A stretch of 44,903 bases of DNA. It comes from Daphnia carinata. Taxonomy: Eukaryota; Arthropoda; Branchiopoda; Diplostraca; Daphniidae. The first letter of the stretch is position 1. Each line of letters opens with the position of its first letter. The position numbers and the translations under genes were made by a program. Below the pieces are notes generated by a model. That model was given only the letters and a program-made list of their open reading frames with translations, did not search any database and was not told the DNA's origin. Where the stretch lies: assembly GCF_022539665.2 (NCBI RefSeq), contig NW_026712487.1, forward strand, positions 1 through 44,903, given 5' to 3'. Positions 10,468 to 21,723 of the stretch are shown piece by piece.

Positions 10468-10587
10468 ATGCCAACAGCATCCCGTATTCCCAAGCGGTCA
10501 CCCATCTAGGTACTAACGGAACCCGACGTAGCTTAACTTCCTGGAGCTGACGAGACAAGGTTTGTTCTACGTGGTATGGCCGTTGAC
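10468..10587 (-). rRNA. 5S rRNA gene 5
   Basis: Gene body matches gene 1. The downstream spacer is hybrid: actagaattc as in W units but atcgcg as in R units. Confidence 0.97.
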
Positions 10588-10931
10588 AATTCAGTTCCAA
10601 AATAAAATGAATACACTCCAGTAATGTCCATTAAAACCAGCACAAGTACAATTGATTTATATAGTTAAGGATATTGGACTGGTAACCATCGCGTTCGGTC
10701 AACCACAAAAATGATAACAAATAAAATTCACTTTCTTGAAAGAGGTCACTTTTCTCACGGAAATGCACCATTCTTTTTGTATTTCGTTTTAAAATACCTC
10801 TAGTTTATAGAAGATGAAATTTCAAAACTGACCACTAGGTGGCGTCTTAGAAAATACTATAATTCATCGCGAGATGGTTCGTACTTCCCTGTGATTCATC
10901 CAAAAACGGCTAGGTGGATATAAAAGTTTTG

Positions 10932-11052
10932 ATGCCAACAGCATCCCGTATTCCCAAGCGGTCACCCATCTAGGTTACTAACGGAACCCGACGTAGCTTA
11001 ACTTCCTGGAGCTGACGAGACAAGGTTTGTTCTACGTGGTATGGCCGTTGAC
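10932..11052 (-). rRNA. 5S rRNA gene 6 (one-base insertion)
   Basis: 121 nt, with one extra T (plus strand) near 10975: minus-strand GTTAGTAACCTAG instead of GTTAGTACCTAG. The insertion falls in the highly conserved loop E / helix IV region next to the internal promoter C-box, so this unit may be a pseudogene. Its adjoining spacer on the left carries the rare aaaatgataac form shared only with that next to gene 13. Confidence 0.9.
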
Positions 11053-11396
11053 AATTCAGTTCCAAAATAAAATGAATACACTCCAGTAATGTCCATTAAA
11101 ACCAGCACAAGTACAATTGATTTATATAGTTAAGGATATTGGACTGGTAACCATCGCGTTCGGTCAACCACAAAAATGCAAACATATAAAATTCACTTTC
11201 TTGAAAGAGGTCACTTTTCTCACGGAAATGCACCATTCTTTTTGTATTTCGTTTTAAAATACCTCTAGTTTATAGAAGATGAAATTTCAAAACTGACCAC
11301 TAGGTGGCGTTTTAGAAAATACTAGAATTCACCACGAGATGGTTCGTACTTCCCTGTGATTCATCCAAAAACGGCTAGGTGGATATAAAAGTTTTG

Positions 11397-11516
11397 ATGC
11401 CAACAGCATCCCGTATTCCCAAGCGGTCACCCATCTAGGTACTAACGGAACCCGACGTAGCTTAACTTCCTGGAGCTGACGAGACAAGGTTTGTTCTACG
11501 TGGTATGGCCGTTGAC
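11397..11516 (-). rRNA. 5S rRNA gene 7
   Basis: Gene body matches gene 1; first of the W-haplotype units (agaattcaccacg downstream). Confidence 0.97.
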
Positions 11517-11860
11517 AATTCAGTTCCAAAATAAAATGAATACACTCCAGTAATGTCCATTAAAACCAGCACAAGTACAATTGATTTATATAGTTAAGGA
11601 TATTGGACTGGTAACCATCGCGTTCGGTCAACCACAAAAATGCAAACATATAAAATTCACTTTCTTGAAAGAGGTCACTTTTCTCACGGAAATGCACCAT
11701 TCTTTTTGTATTTCGTTTTAAAATACCTCTAGTTTATAGAAGATGAAATTTCAAAACTGACCACTAGGTGGCGTTTTAGAAAATACTAGAATTCACCACG
11801 AGATGGTTCGTACTTCCCTGTGATTCATCCAAAAACGGCTAGGTGGATATAAAAGTTTTG

Positions 11861-11980
11861 ATGCCAACAGCATCCCGTATTCCCAAGCGGTCACCCATCT
11901 AGGTACTAACGGAACCCGACGTAGCTTAACTTCCTGGAGCTGACGAGACAAGGTTTGTTCTACGTGGTATGGCCGTTGAC
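11861..11980 (-). rRNA. 5S rRNA gene 8
   Basis: Gene body matches gene 1; W spacer. Confidence 0.97.
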
Positions 11981-12324
11981 AATTCAGTTCCAAAATAAAA
12001 TGAATACACTCCAGTAATGTCCATTAAAACCAGCACAAGTACAATTGATTTATATAGTTAAGGATATTGGACTGGTAACCATCGCGTTCGGTCAACCACA
12101 AAAATGCAAACATATAAAATTCACTTTCTTGAAAGAGGTCACTTTTCTCACGGAAATGCACCATTCTTTTTGTATTTCGTTTTAAAATACCTCTAGTTTA
12201 TAGAAGATGAAATTTCAAAACTGACCACTAGGTGGCGTTTTAGAAAATACTAGAATTCACCACGAGATGGTTCGTACTTCCCTGTGATTCATCCAAAAAC
12301 GGCTAGGTGGATATAAAAGTTTTG

Positions 12325-12444
12325 ATGCCAACAGCATCCCGTATTCCCAAGCGGTCACCCATCTAGGTACTAACGGAACCCGACGTAGCTTAACTTCCTG
12401 GAGCTGACGAGACAAGGTTTGTTCTACGTGGTATGGCCGTTGAC
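12325..12444 (-). rRNA. 5S rRNA gene 9
   Basis: Gene body matches gene 1; W spacer. Confidence 0.97.
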
Positions 12445-12788
12445 AATTCAGTTCCAAAATAAAATGAATACACTCCAGTAATGTCCATTAAAACCAGCAC
12501 AAGTACAATTGATTTATATAGTTAAGGATATTGGACTGGTAACCATCGCGTTCGGTCAACCACAAAAATGCAAACATATAAAATTCACTTTCTTGAAAGA
12601 GGTCACTTTTCTCACGGAAATGCACCATTCTTTTTGTATTTCGTTTTAAAATACCTCTAGTTTATAGAAGATGAAATTTCAAAACTGACCACTAGGTGGC
12701 GTCTTAGAAAATACTATAATTCATCGCGAGATGGTTCGTACTTCCCTGTGATTCATCCAAAAACGGCTAGGTGGATATAAAAGTTTTG

Positions 12789-12908
12789 ATGCCAACAGCA
12801 TCCCGTATTCCCAAGCGGTCACCCATCTAGGTACTAACGGAACCCGACGTAGCTTAACTTCCTGGAGCTGACGAGACAAGGTTTGTTCTACGTGGTATGG
12901 CCGTTGAC
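12789..12908 (-). rRNA. 5S rRNA gene 10
   Basis: Gene body matches gene 1; R spacer, isolated between W units. Confidence 0.97.
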
Positions 12909-13253
12909 AATTCAGTTCCAAAATAAAATGAATACACTCCAGTAATGTCCATTAAAACCAGCACAAGTACAATTGATTTATATAGTTAAGGATATTGGAC
13001 TGGTAACCATCGCGTTCGGTCAACCACAAAAATGCAAACATATAAAATTCACTTTCTTGAAAGAGGTCACTTTTCTCACGGAAATGCACCATTCTTTTTT
13101 GTATTTCGTTTTAAAATACCTCTAGTTTATAGAAGATGAAATTTCAAAACTGACCACTAGGTGGCGTTTTAGAAAATACTAGAATTCACCACGAGATGGT
13201 TCGTACTTCCCTGTGATTCATCCAAAAACGGCTAGGTGGATATAAAAGTTTTG

Positions 13254-13373
13254 ATGCCAACAGCATCCCGTATTCCCAAGCGGTCACCCATCTAGGTACT
13301 AACGGAACCCGACGTAGCTTAACTTCCTGGAGCTGACGAGACAAGGTTTGTTCTACGTGGTATGGCCGTTGAC
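13254..13373 (-). rRNA. 5S rRNA gene 11
   Basis: Gene body matches gene 1; W spacer with one extra T in the T-run near 13094, which makes a 465-bp step. Confidence 0.97.
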
Positions 13374-13717
13374 AATTCAGTTCCAAAATAAAATGAATAC
13401 ACTCCAGTAATGTCCATTAAAACCAGCACAAGTACAATTGATTTATATAGTTAAGGATATTGGACTGGTAACCATCGCGTTCGGTCAACCACAAAAATGC
13501 AAACATATAAAATTCACTTTCTTGAAAGAGGTCACTTTTCTCACGGAAATGCACCATTCTTTTTGTATTTCGTTTTAAAATACCTCTAGTTTATAGAAGA
13601 TGAAATTTCAAAACTGACCACTAGGTGGCGTTTTAGAAAATACTAGAATTCACCACGAGATGGTTCGTACTTCCCTGTGATTCATCCAAAAACGGCTAGG
13701 TGGATATAAAAGTTTTG

Positions 13718-13837
13718 ATGCCAACAGCATCCCGTATTCCCAAGCGGTCACCCATCTAGGTACTAACGGAACCCGACGTAGCTTAACTTCCTGGAGCTGA
13801 CGAGACAAGGTTTGTTCTACGTGGTATGGCCGTTGAC
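13718..13837 (-). rRNA. 5S rRNA gene 12
   Basis: Gene body matches gene 1; W spacer. Confidence 0.97.
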
Positions 13838-14181
13838 AATTCAGTTCCAAAATAAAATGAATACACTCCAGTAATGTCCATTAAAACCAGCACAAGTACA
13901 ATTGATTTATATAGTTAAGGATATTGGACTGGTAACCATCGCGTTCGGTCAACCACAAAAATGATAACAAATAAAATTCACTTTCTTGAAAGAGGTCACT
14001 TTTCTCACGGAAATGCACCATTCTTTTTGTATTTCGTTTTAAAATACCTCTAGTTTATAGAAGATGAAATTTCAAAACTGACCACTAGGTGGCGTCTTAG
14101 AAAATACTATAATTCATCGCGAGATGGTTCGTACTTCCCTGTGATTCATCCAAAAACGGCTAGGTGGATATAAAAGTTTTG

Positions 14182-14301
14182 ATGCCAACAGCATCCCGTA
14201 TTCCCAAGCGGTCACCCATCTAGGTACTAACGGAACCCGACGTAGCTTAACTTCCTGGAGCTGACGAGACAAGGTTTGTTCTACGTGGTATGGCCGTTGA
14301 C
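14182..14301 (-). rRNA. 5S rRNA gene 13
   Basis: Gene body matches gene 1; R spacer with the rare aaaatgataac form also found beside gene 6, seven units away. Confidence 0.97.
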
Positions 14302-14645
14302 AATTCAGTTCCAAAATAAAATGAATACACTCCAGTAATGTCCATTAAAACCAGCACAAGTACAATTGATTTATATAGTTAAGGATATTGGACTGGTAAC
14401 CATCGCGTTCGGTCAACCACAAAAATGCAAACATATAAAATTCACTTTCTTGAAAGAGGTCACTTTTCTCACGGAAATGCACCATTCTTTTTGTATTTCG
14501 TTTTAAAATACCTCTAGTTTATAGAAGATGAAATTTCAAAACTGACCACTAGGTGGCGTCTTAGAAAATACTATAATTCATCGCGAGATGGTTCGTACTT
14601 CCCTGTGATTCATCCAAAAACGGCTAGGTGGATATAAAAGTTTTG

Positions 14646-14765
14646 ATGCCAACAGCATCCCGTATTCCCAAGCGGTCACCCATCTAGGTACTAACGGAAC
14701 CCGACGTAGCTTAACTTCCTGGAGCTGACGAGACAAGGTTTGTTCTACGTGGTATGGCCGTTGAC
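14646..14765 (-). rRNA. 5S rRNA gene 14
   Basis: Gene body matches gene 1; R spacer. Confidence 0.97.
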
Positions 14766-15109
14766 AATTCAGTTCCAAAATAAAATGAATACACTCCAGT
14801 AATGTCCATTAAAACCAGCACAAGTACAATTGATTTATATAGTTAAGGATATTGGACTGGTAACCATCGCGTTCGGTCAACCACAAAAATGCAAACATAT
14901 AAAATTCACTTTCTTTAAAGAGGTCACTTTTCTCACGGAAATGCACCATTCTTTTTGTATTTCGTTTTAAAATACCTCTAGTTTATAGAAGATGAAATTT
15001 CAAAACTGACCACTAGGTGGCGTCTTAGAAAATACTATAATTCATCGCGAGATGGTTCGTACTTCCCTGTGATTCATCCAAAAACGGCTAGGTGGATATA
15101 AAAGTTTTG

Positions 15110-15229
15110 ATGCCAACAGCATCCCGTATTCCCAAGCGGTCACCCATCTAGGTACTAACGGAACCCGACGTAGCTTAACTTCCTGGAGCTGACGAGACAA
15201 GGTTTGTTCTACGTGGTATGGCCGTTGAC
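15110..15229 (-). rRNA. 5S rRNA gene 15
   Basis: Gene body matches gene 1; R spacer with the ctttaaag form, as beside genes 2, 3 and 17. Confidence 0.97.
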
Positions 15230-15573
15230 AATTCAGTTCCAAAATAAAATGAATACACTCCAGTAATGTCCATTAAAACCAGCACAAGTACAATTGATTT
15301 ATATAGTTAAGGATATTGGACTGGTAACCATCGCGTTCGGTCAACCACAAAAATGCAAACATATAAAATTCACTTTCTTGAAAGAGGTCACTTTTCTCAC
15401 GGAAATGCACCATTCTTTTTGTATTTCGTTTTAAAATACCTCTAGTTTATAGAAGATGAAATTTCAAAACTGACCACTAGGTGGCGTTTTAGAAAATACT
15501 AGAATTCACCACGAGATGGTTCGTACTTCCCTGTGATTCATCCAAAAACGGCTAGGTGGATATAAAAGTTTTG

Positions 15574-15693
15574 ATGCCAACAGCATCCCGTATTCCCAAG
15601 CGGTCACCCATCTAGGTACTAACGGAACCCGACGTAGCTTAACTTCCTGGAGCTGACGAGACAAGGTTTGTTCTACGTGGTATGGCCGTTGAC
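15574..15693 (-). rRNA. 5S rRNA gene 16
   Basis: Gene body matches gene 1; W spacer. Confidence 0.97.
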
Positions 15694-16038
15694 AATTCAG
15701 TTCCAAAATAAAATGAATACACTCCAGTAATGTCCATTAAAACCAGCACAAGTACAATTGATTTATATAGTTAAGGATATTGGACTGGTAACCATCGCGT
15801 TCGGTCAACCACAAAAATGCAAACAAATAAAATTCACTTTCTTTAAAGAGGTCACTTTTCTCACGGAAATGCACCATTCTTTTTGTATTTCGTTTTAAAA
15901 TACCTCTAGTTTATAGAAGATGAAATTTCAAAACTGACCACTAGGTGGCGTCTTAGAAAATACTATAATTCATCGCGAGATGGTTCGTACATTCCCTGTG
16001 ATTCATCCAAAAACGGCTAGGTGGATATAAAAGTTTTG

Positions 16039-16158
16039 ATGCCAACAGCATCCCGTATTCCCAAGCGGTCACCCATCTAGGTACTAACGGAACCCGACGT
16101 AGCTTAACTTCCTGGAGCTGACGAGACAAGGTTTGTTCTACGTGGTATGGCCGTTGAC
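16039..16158 (-). rRNA. 5S rRNA gene 17
   Basis: Gene body matches gene 1; R spacer with one extra A near 15991 (gtacattccc). Confidence 0.97.
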
Positions 16159-16502
16159 AATTCAGTTCCAAAATAAAATGAATACACTCCAGTAATGTCC
16201 ATTAAAACCAGCACAAGTACAATTGATTTATATAGTTAAGGATATTGGACTGGTAACCATCGCGTTCGGTCAACCACAAAAATGCAAACATATAAAATTC
16301 ACTTTCTTGAAAGAGGTCACTTTTCTCACGGAAATGCACCATTCTTTTTGTATTTCGTTTTAAAATACCTCTAGTTTATAGAAGATGAAATTTCAAAACT
16401 GACCACTAGGTGGCGTTTTAGAAAATACTAGAATTCACCACGAGATGGTTCGTACTTCCCTGTGATTCATCCAAAAACGGCTAGGTGGATATAAAAGTTT
16501 TG

Positions 16503-16622
16503 ATGCCAACAGCATCCCGTATTCCCAAGCGGTCACCCATCTAGGTACTAACGGAACCCGACGTAGCTTAACTTCCTGGAGCTGACGAGACAAGGTTTGT
16601 TCTACGTGGTATGGCCGTTGAC
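16503..16622 (-). rRNA. 5S rRNA gene 18
   Basis: Gene body matches gene 1; the last complete gene before the array is broken by copia sequence. Confidence 0.97.
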
Positions 16623-16916
16623 AATTCAGTTCCAAAATAAAATGAATACACTCCAGTAATGTCCATTAAAACCAGCACAAGTACAATTGATTTATATAGT
16701 TAAGGATATTGGACTGGTAACCATCGCGTTCGGTCAACCACAAAAATGCAAACATATAAAATTCACTTTCTTGAAAGAGGTCACTTTTCTCACGGAAATG
16801 CACCATTCTTTTTGTATTTCGTTTTAAAATACCTCTAGTTTATAGAAGATGAAATTTCAAAACTGACCACTAGGTGGCGTTTTAGAAAATACTAGAATTC
16901 ACCACGAGATGGTTCT
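16623..16916 (-). repeat. partial last 5S spacer, joined to truncated copia LTR
   Basis: Normal W-type spacer up to cgagatggtt, then an abrupt switch to LTR sequence (ctcttgaggaaatac) in place of cgtacttccctg. Only 1-3 bases are shared at the join, and there is no LTR end, so this is not a simple integration site. Confidence 0.9.
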
Positions 16917-17114
16917 CTTGAGGAAATACAGATTAATTAATATTCTTACAGTGATCCAGTCTTGACAGATAGAGAAGAGAGAGAGATTAGAAATAAGAAA
17001 TTACAGATGTATATATAGTAGTGAGGCAAAGGGTGAGTCTAAACAGCATCCTTTGTCTTGAGTCGGTTTCGGCAACTTATCGGGTTCCTTGGATTGCGCA
17101 TTTATATTTCAACA
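16917..17114 (-). repeat. truncated copia 3' LTR of copy C, 198 bp
   Basis: Retains the U3 end (TGTTGAAATAT, minus strand, at 17114) and the TATA region but lacks about 95 bp of the other end, replaced by 5S spacer. Its gagagagagattag and acagattaatt variants match the A/B LTR, not the C/D or D LTRs. Confidence 0.9.
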
Positions 17115-17142
17115 TCTCCTCTCAAACCAAGGAACCTGGGAT

Positions 17143-20100
17143 TCAATGATTATTTTCACACATACCAAGACTTTCACGCATTTTCTCAAAATCGGGCTTT
17201 GGAAGGGATTTGGTCAGGATATCAGCTCTCTGTTCTTTAGAGGGTACAAACAAAACATTGATAACACCATCTTCTTGAAGGGAGCGGACAAAGTGATATC
17301 TAATGTCTATATGTTTAGTTCTCTGGTGGAATTCAGGATTGTGAATAGAGCGGATCGCACTTTGATTATCACATAGAAAAGGGACAGGTTGGTCTTCAGT
17401 TTCTCCAATTTCAGACAGCAAGCACTTGAGCCAAACAGCCTCCTTGGAAGATTCTGATGCTGCGACATATTCGGCTTCTGTTGTAGACTGAGACACACAT
17501 TTTTGTCTGCGGCTGCTCCAGGATACAAGACTACCATATACAAAGAAAGTGAATCCAGATGTAGAACAGCGACTGTCTATATCACCACCAAAATCGGCAT
17601 CTGTATATCCAACAAGAGGTTGGTCTGAGTTTTCGCCAAGAAGGATTCCAAATTCGGTCGTTCCTGAAAGATAAGAAAGAATTCTTTTTACTGCACTCCA
17701 GTGTGCCCGGCCTGGATTTTGGCAAAATTTCGCGACTTGATTAACGGCATATGAGATGTCTGGTCTACAGGTAATGGACAAATAGAGAAGACATCCGACT
17801 GCTTCACGATATGGCACATGTGACATGTCGAGTTTCTCCTCTTCGGATGTTGGCGACATTTCTAAATTGAGACGAGTGCATGGATCAGCAGGAGTAGACG
17901 TGGGGTTGCAGGTATCCATTTTAAACTTGACAAGGATTTTCTTGATAAATTCTGGCTGATTAATCAAGATTTTTCGTTGTTCTTGATCACGATGGATATC
18001 AAGGCCGAGGAAGCGGGTTGCTGGTAGACAGCGCATATCAAATTCCTTGGAAAGAAAGTCAATGATATGCTTTACATTGGACAGGCTGGATCCACACACA
18101 ATCCCATCGTCTACAAAGATAGCAACAATTAGAATATCCTCTCTTCTTCGCCTATAATAAACGCAGGGATCAGATTCACATCTTGAGAGTCCGAATTCGA
18201 CAAGAAACATGTTGAACTTCTCATTCCAAACTCTTGGTGCTTGTTTTAAGCCATAAAGACTTTTCTCCAGCAGGCATACATGATCTTCTTTTCCAGCTAC
18301 TGCAAAACCTTCAGGTTGTTCCATGAAAACTTGCTCTTTCAGCTTTCCGTAAAGAAAAGCAGTTTTTACATCCAGCAGAGTGACTTCTAAGTTTCTGACT
18401 GCAATGATGGCTAAAATGGTACGAAGAGAGTCATATTTTAGAACAGGAGCGAAAGTCTCACTATAATCAATACCGTAGCTTTGGGCAAAACCTTTTGCCA
18501 CTAGTCTGGCTTTGTATCTTTCAGATACACCAGGATAGCCGGGTTTGATCTTGAACACCCATTTGCAGCCAATGATGTTTCTCTCCGTGGGCCGTTTTAC
18601 AAGTATCCATGTTTCATTTGCCATAAGTGACTTGTATTCTTCTTCGATAGCCTTTGTCCATAGTTCAGCTTCATCACTTTTCATAGCTTCTTTGTAGTTT
18701 TTCGGCTCAAGGTTTTCAACTGGAGAAATAGAGATTGCCGCTTCCATCCCAAATGACGATTTCTGATTTTTCTTTGCTATGTTCCTCCTCCATTCTAAGA
18801 ATTTTTCGTTGTGGACTGGAACTCGAGATGACTGACGTCGGGGTAGGGCTATTGCTTGCTGATCGGATCTTGATTCTGCTGAAATGCTTTCTTTTGTGTT
18901 TGAGGATTTTTCTGAACCCGTAGTTTGTTCAAAACTTGCAGTTTGTTCTGAACTTGTGGTTTGTTCCAAACCCCTAATTGGCTCTGAACTTGCAGCCCGC
19001 TCTGCACTTGCAGGTTGTTCCGTGTCCACCATCTCCTCTGCAGACTCCATTACCTCGACTTGACATTGTTGCTCTCCAATTTCAGCCGGCTCGCCAGCTG
19101 TATTTGATGTCTCCGTCTGTTGAGTTTCAGCTTCTTTGATGTCTCTGGAAACAAGATGGTCAAAAGGCGTAGATATTTGTTGTTTGTTTACCTCGGGAAT
19201 GATCCCATTTGACTCATCTACAATGACGTTTCGACTGATTTCGACTTTTCTCTTTGATGGGATCCATATTCGATAAGCTTTTGTGGACACACAGCAACCA
19301 ACAAAGATGCCTTGCACAGCCTTAGGATCAAGTTTTCGTCGTAACGCATCAGGAATATGTACAAAGGAAACAGAACCAAAGATACGCAGGTGCGATACAT
19401 CCGGCTTTACTCCATGCAGAATTTCATAAGGAGTTGCACTTCCAGTTCTTGATAGGATCCGGTTCCTTATGTAGACTGCGTAGGCGACTGATTCAGCCCA
19501 TAGGTAATCAGGAACGTTTCGTGCAAGGTACATACTGCGTGCTGCTTCCATTATAGTACGATTTGCCCTTTCGGAGACACCGTTCTGTTCTGGAGTATAT
19601 GGGGCACTAAGTTCATGGTTGATTCCCATTTGTTCAAGCCATTCTTCAAATTCTCGATTCACATATTCTCCGCCATTGTCGGATCGTAGTGTGCAGATCT
19701 GTCGATTATGTTGATTTTTAAAAATGGCTACAAACTTCTTAAATTGATTGAGGGCTTCGGACTTATGTTGAAGAAAATATATCTCCGACCAGCCACTGAA
19801 GTCGTCCTTGAATAAAACGAAGTAACGAGATTTGTTTGGAGACATCGTTTGCATAGGTCCACAGATGTCAGAGTGTACCAGATCGCCTACATTGATACCT
19901 CTTCTTCTTCCACTTGGAAACGGCAGACGATGCATTTTACCAAGAATGCATCCTGTACATAATGATGATGGGAAGTTACTATGATTAATGTGGAGACCGC
20001 AAACTGCATTTTGACGTTCCATTTTCATGATGGTCTTGTTGTTTGTATGTGCGAGTCTCTGATGCCAAGTAGAGATTGACAGGCTGGTGGCGGCGTGTGA

Positions 20101-21361
20101 CGTTGTTTGAATTTTTACAGTGAGATCAAGATAATATAGCTTTTCGTTGGCGCGTTTGCCAGTCATCTCTAACTTTCCGTGGCGAAAGAAAGTTACCATA
20201 TCATCAGAAAAAATGGCTTCTATTCCATGTGCTGTGGCAGCACTGATAGAAAAAAGATTTATTCCTAAGCCAGGAACGTAAAGCACGTCAGTAAGTAGGA
20301 GGGATATTCCGATACTGTTAGTTACTTCCACATCACCCTTTCCTTCAGCTTGTAAACAAGTGTTTCCGATACCGAGGACCGAATGAGTTCCTTTCTTGAT
20401 TGATTTGAAGTTAACAAGGATTGATCTTTTATCAGTCATGTGTTCAGATGAACCAGAGTCGGCAACAAAACCATAGGTCTCGAAGTCAAAGCTAGTTGAC
20501 GATAGATAACTGTGATCTTGATCTGCTGGTTGGACTAGAAGTGAGAGATTCGCGTTTGCTTGATTTTGCTCTGCTTCATGCCTCAATCTCACTCTACAGT
20601 TTGAGACCTTGTGTGGACCAAGACCGCAATAACCACAAAGTTGCTGTTGATATGGTGGAACTCCTCCTCGTCCTCGATACGTTCCTCGAAATCCGCGACT
20701 ACCTCCTCTTAAACCTGGGTATCCACCTCTTCTCGTTCCGCGTGGAATAAAGTAAGGTTGAGGTCTGCCGATCTGCTGATAAGGAAAGCATGCTGCCTGA
20801 GGAAGATTTCCGAATTGACTAGGATGGCTGTAGCTTTGAAAATTAGTTGCTGCATAGGCTCCGCCTTGTTGAGATGCATTCCCGTCTTGATTCGTAGTAA
20901 AGGCTTGAGAGATTGCTTCTTCTTCCTGAAGCTTTGAGAAGTAGCTTGACAGTTCTGCCTTCCTCGGGTGAGTTGTTCCATGTTGTGTAGAAATGACGAT
21001 AGGTAGATGGGAGAGTGGACAGAATTTTCGACATTACTTGTGTCTCTAGTATTTGTTCACCTACTTCTTTGAGTCTTGACCACAGGAGTTCAATAGCAGT
21101 GACATGGCTTGTCATATTGTGTCCTTGTTTGTATTTATACTCAGTGAATTGTTGAAGTAAGATGAGCCTATTGTCAGCTGCATTTCGAGCATGTTGATTT
21201 CTGATCCTGTCGTACATATCCGCAGCAGTAAGAGATGTGCACAAGGTGTCACGAAGTTCGTCATCGGTCGTAGCGAAGAGATAATTCCTTGCAGTGACAT
21301 CTTTCTCTTTCCATTTATTGATGAGATTGGCGTTTGTGACTATACCATTTTCTCCTCTAGT
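17143..21361 (-). pseudogene. copia copy C Gag-Pol exon 2 (gag frameshift, exon 1 lost)
   Basis: Protease, integrase, RT and RNase H are open without interruption; from an internal Met at 20592 to the stop at 17143 the frame is 1149 codons, with all catalytic motifs (DSG, integrase D,D35E, FVDD, YTDADF). Two bases are missing near 20936 (gctttgagaag instead of gctttgcgagaag), which shifts Gag out of frame before the zinc knuckle. A Met-to-Thr change follows RT (STPAD block, near 17900). Upstream, gag exon 1, most of the intron, the leader and the primer-binding site are gone. This copy has the best-preserved pol in the window but cannot make a normal Gag. Confidence 0.92.
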
Positions 21362-21414
21362 CTAAAATTTGTAATACAGTTTTTGGTTATTATTGTAATC
21401 TGTTTTTCTAAAAA
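21362..21414 (-). other. remnant of gag intron, copy C (53 bp, acceptor side)
   Basis: Keeps the acceptor and the AT-rich branch-point side (AATAATAACC, minus strand), then runs straight into the LTR. The donor and exon 1 are deleted. Confidence 0.85.
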
Positions 21415-21695
21415 AGTAAGTATATTAGACATGTTATTTGTACTTTGCATAACTGAGATGTATTATTTTGTTATAGAGAATAACACCACAAATAACTTCT
21501 TGAGGAAATACAGATAAATTAATATTCTTACAGTGATCCAGTCTTGACAGATAGAGAAGAGAGAGAGTTAGAAATAAGAAATTACAGATGTATATATAGT
21601 AGTGAGGCAAAGGGTGAGTCTAAACAGCATCCTTTGTCTTGAGTCGGTTTCGGCAACTTATCGGGTTCCTTGGATTGCGCATTTATATTTCAACA
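21415..21695 (-). repeat. copia LTR shared by copies C and D (inner end deleted)
   Basis: U3 end intact at 21695 next to copy D's polypurine tract. On the other side it is broken at agtaagtatatt, the same LTR position at which the A/B LTR is broken. Carries the acagataaatt and gagagagagttag variants. Confidence 0.9.
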
Positions 21696-21723
21696 TCTCC
21701 TCTCAAACCAAGGAACCTGGGAT

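Larger units (their letters stand above)
8389..16916 (-). repeat. 5S rDNA tandem array, 18 genes, 464-bp unit
   Basis: Each unit has a 120-nt 5S gene and a roughly 344-bp AT-rich spacer. Spacing between gene starts is 464 bp, with 465 at three places (one-base insertions) and 471 between genes 1 and 2 (a 7-bp gaccact duplication near 8965). Two spacer haplotypes downstream of the genes are interleaved: one reads ataattcatcgcgag (R), the other agaattcaccacgag (W). Reading genes 1-18 the order is R R R R R R W W W R W W R R R W R W, and the partial unit at the right end is W. The only repeated elements I can name in the spacers are short T-runs, a TATATAA about 70 bp before each gene, and an Sm-like motif. 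I see no protein gene. Confidence 0.95.

Noticed and set aside
8537-16635. A 66-residue ORF repeated 17 times (MELNCQRPYHVEQ...)
   Set aside because: It is a chance reading through the 5S rRNA gene from a TTG start; the DNA is explained by rRNA structure, and unit 6 breaks the frame.
16905-16920. tRNA gene suggested by GGTTCG box-B-like sequence in the 5S spacer
   Set aside because: No matching A-box, acceptor stem or cloverleaf around it.
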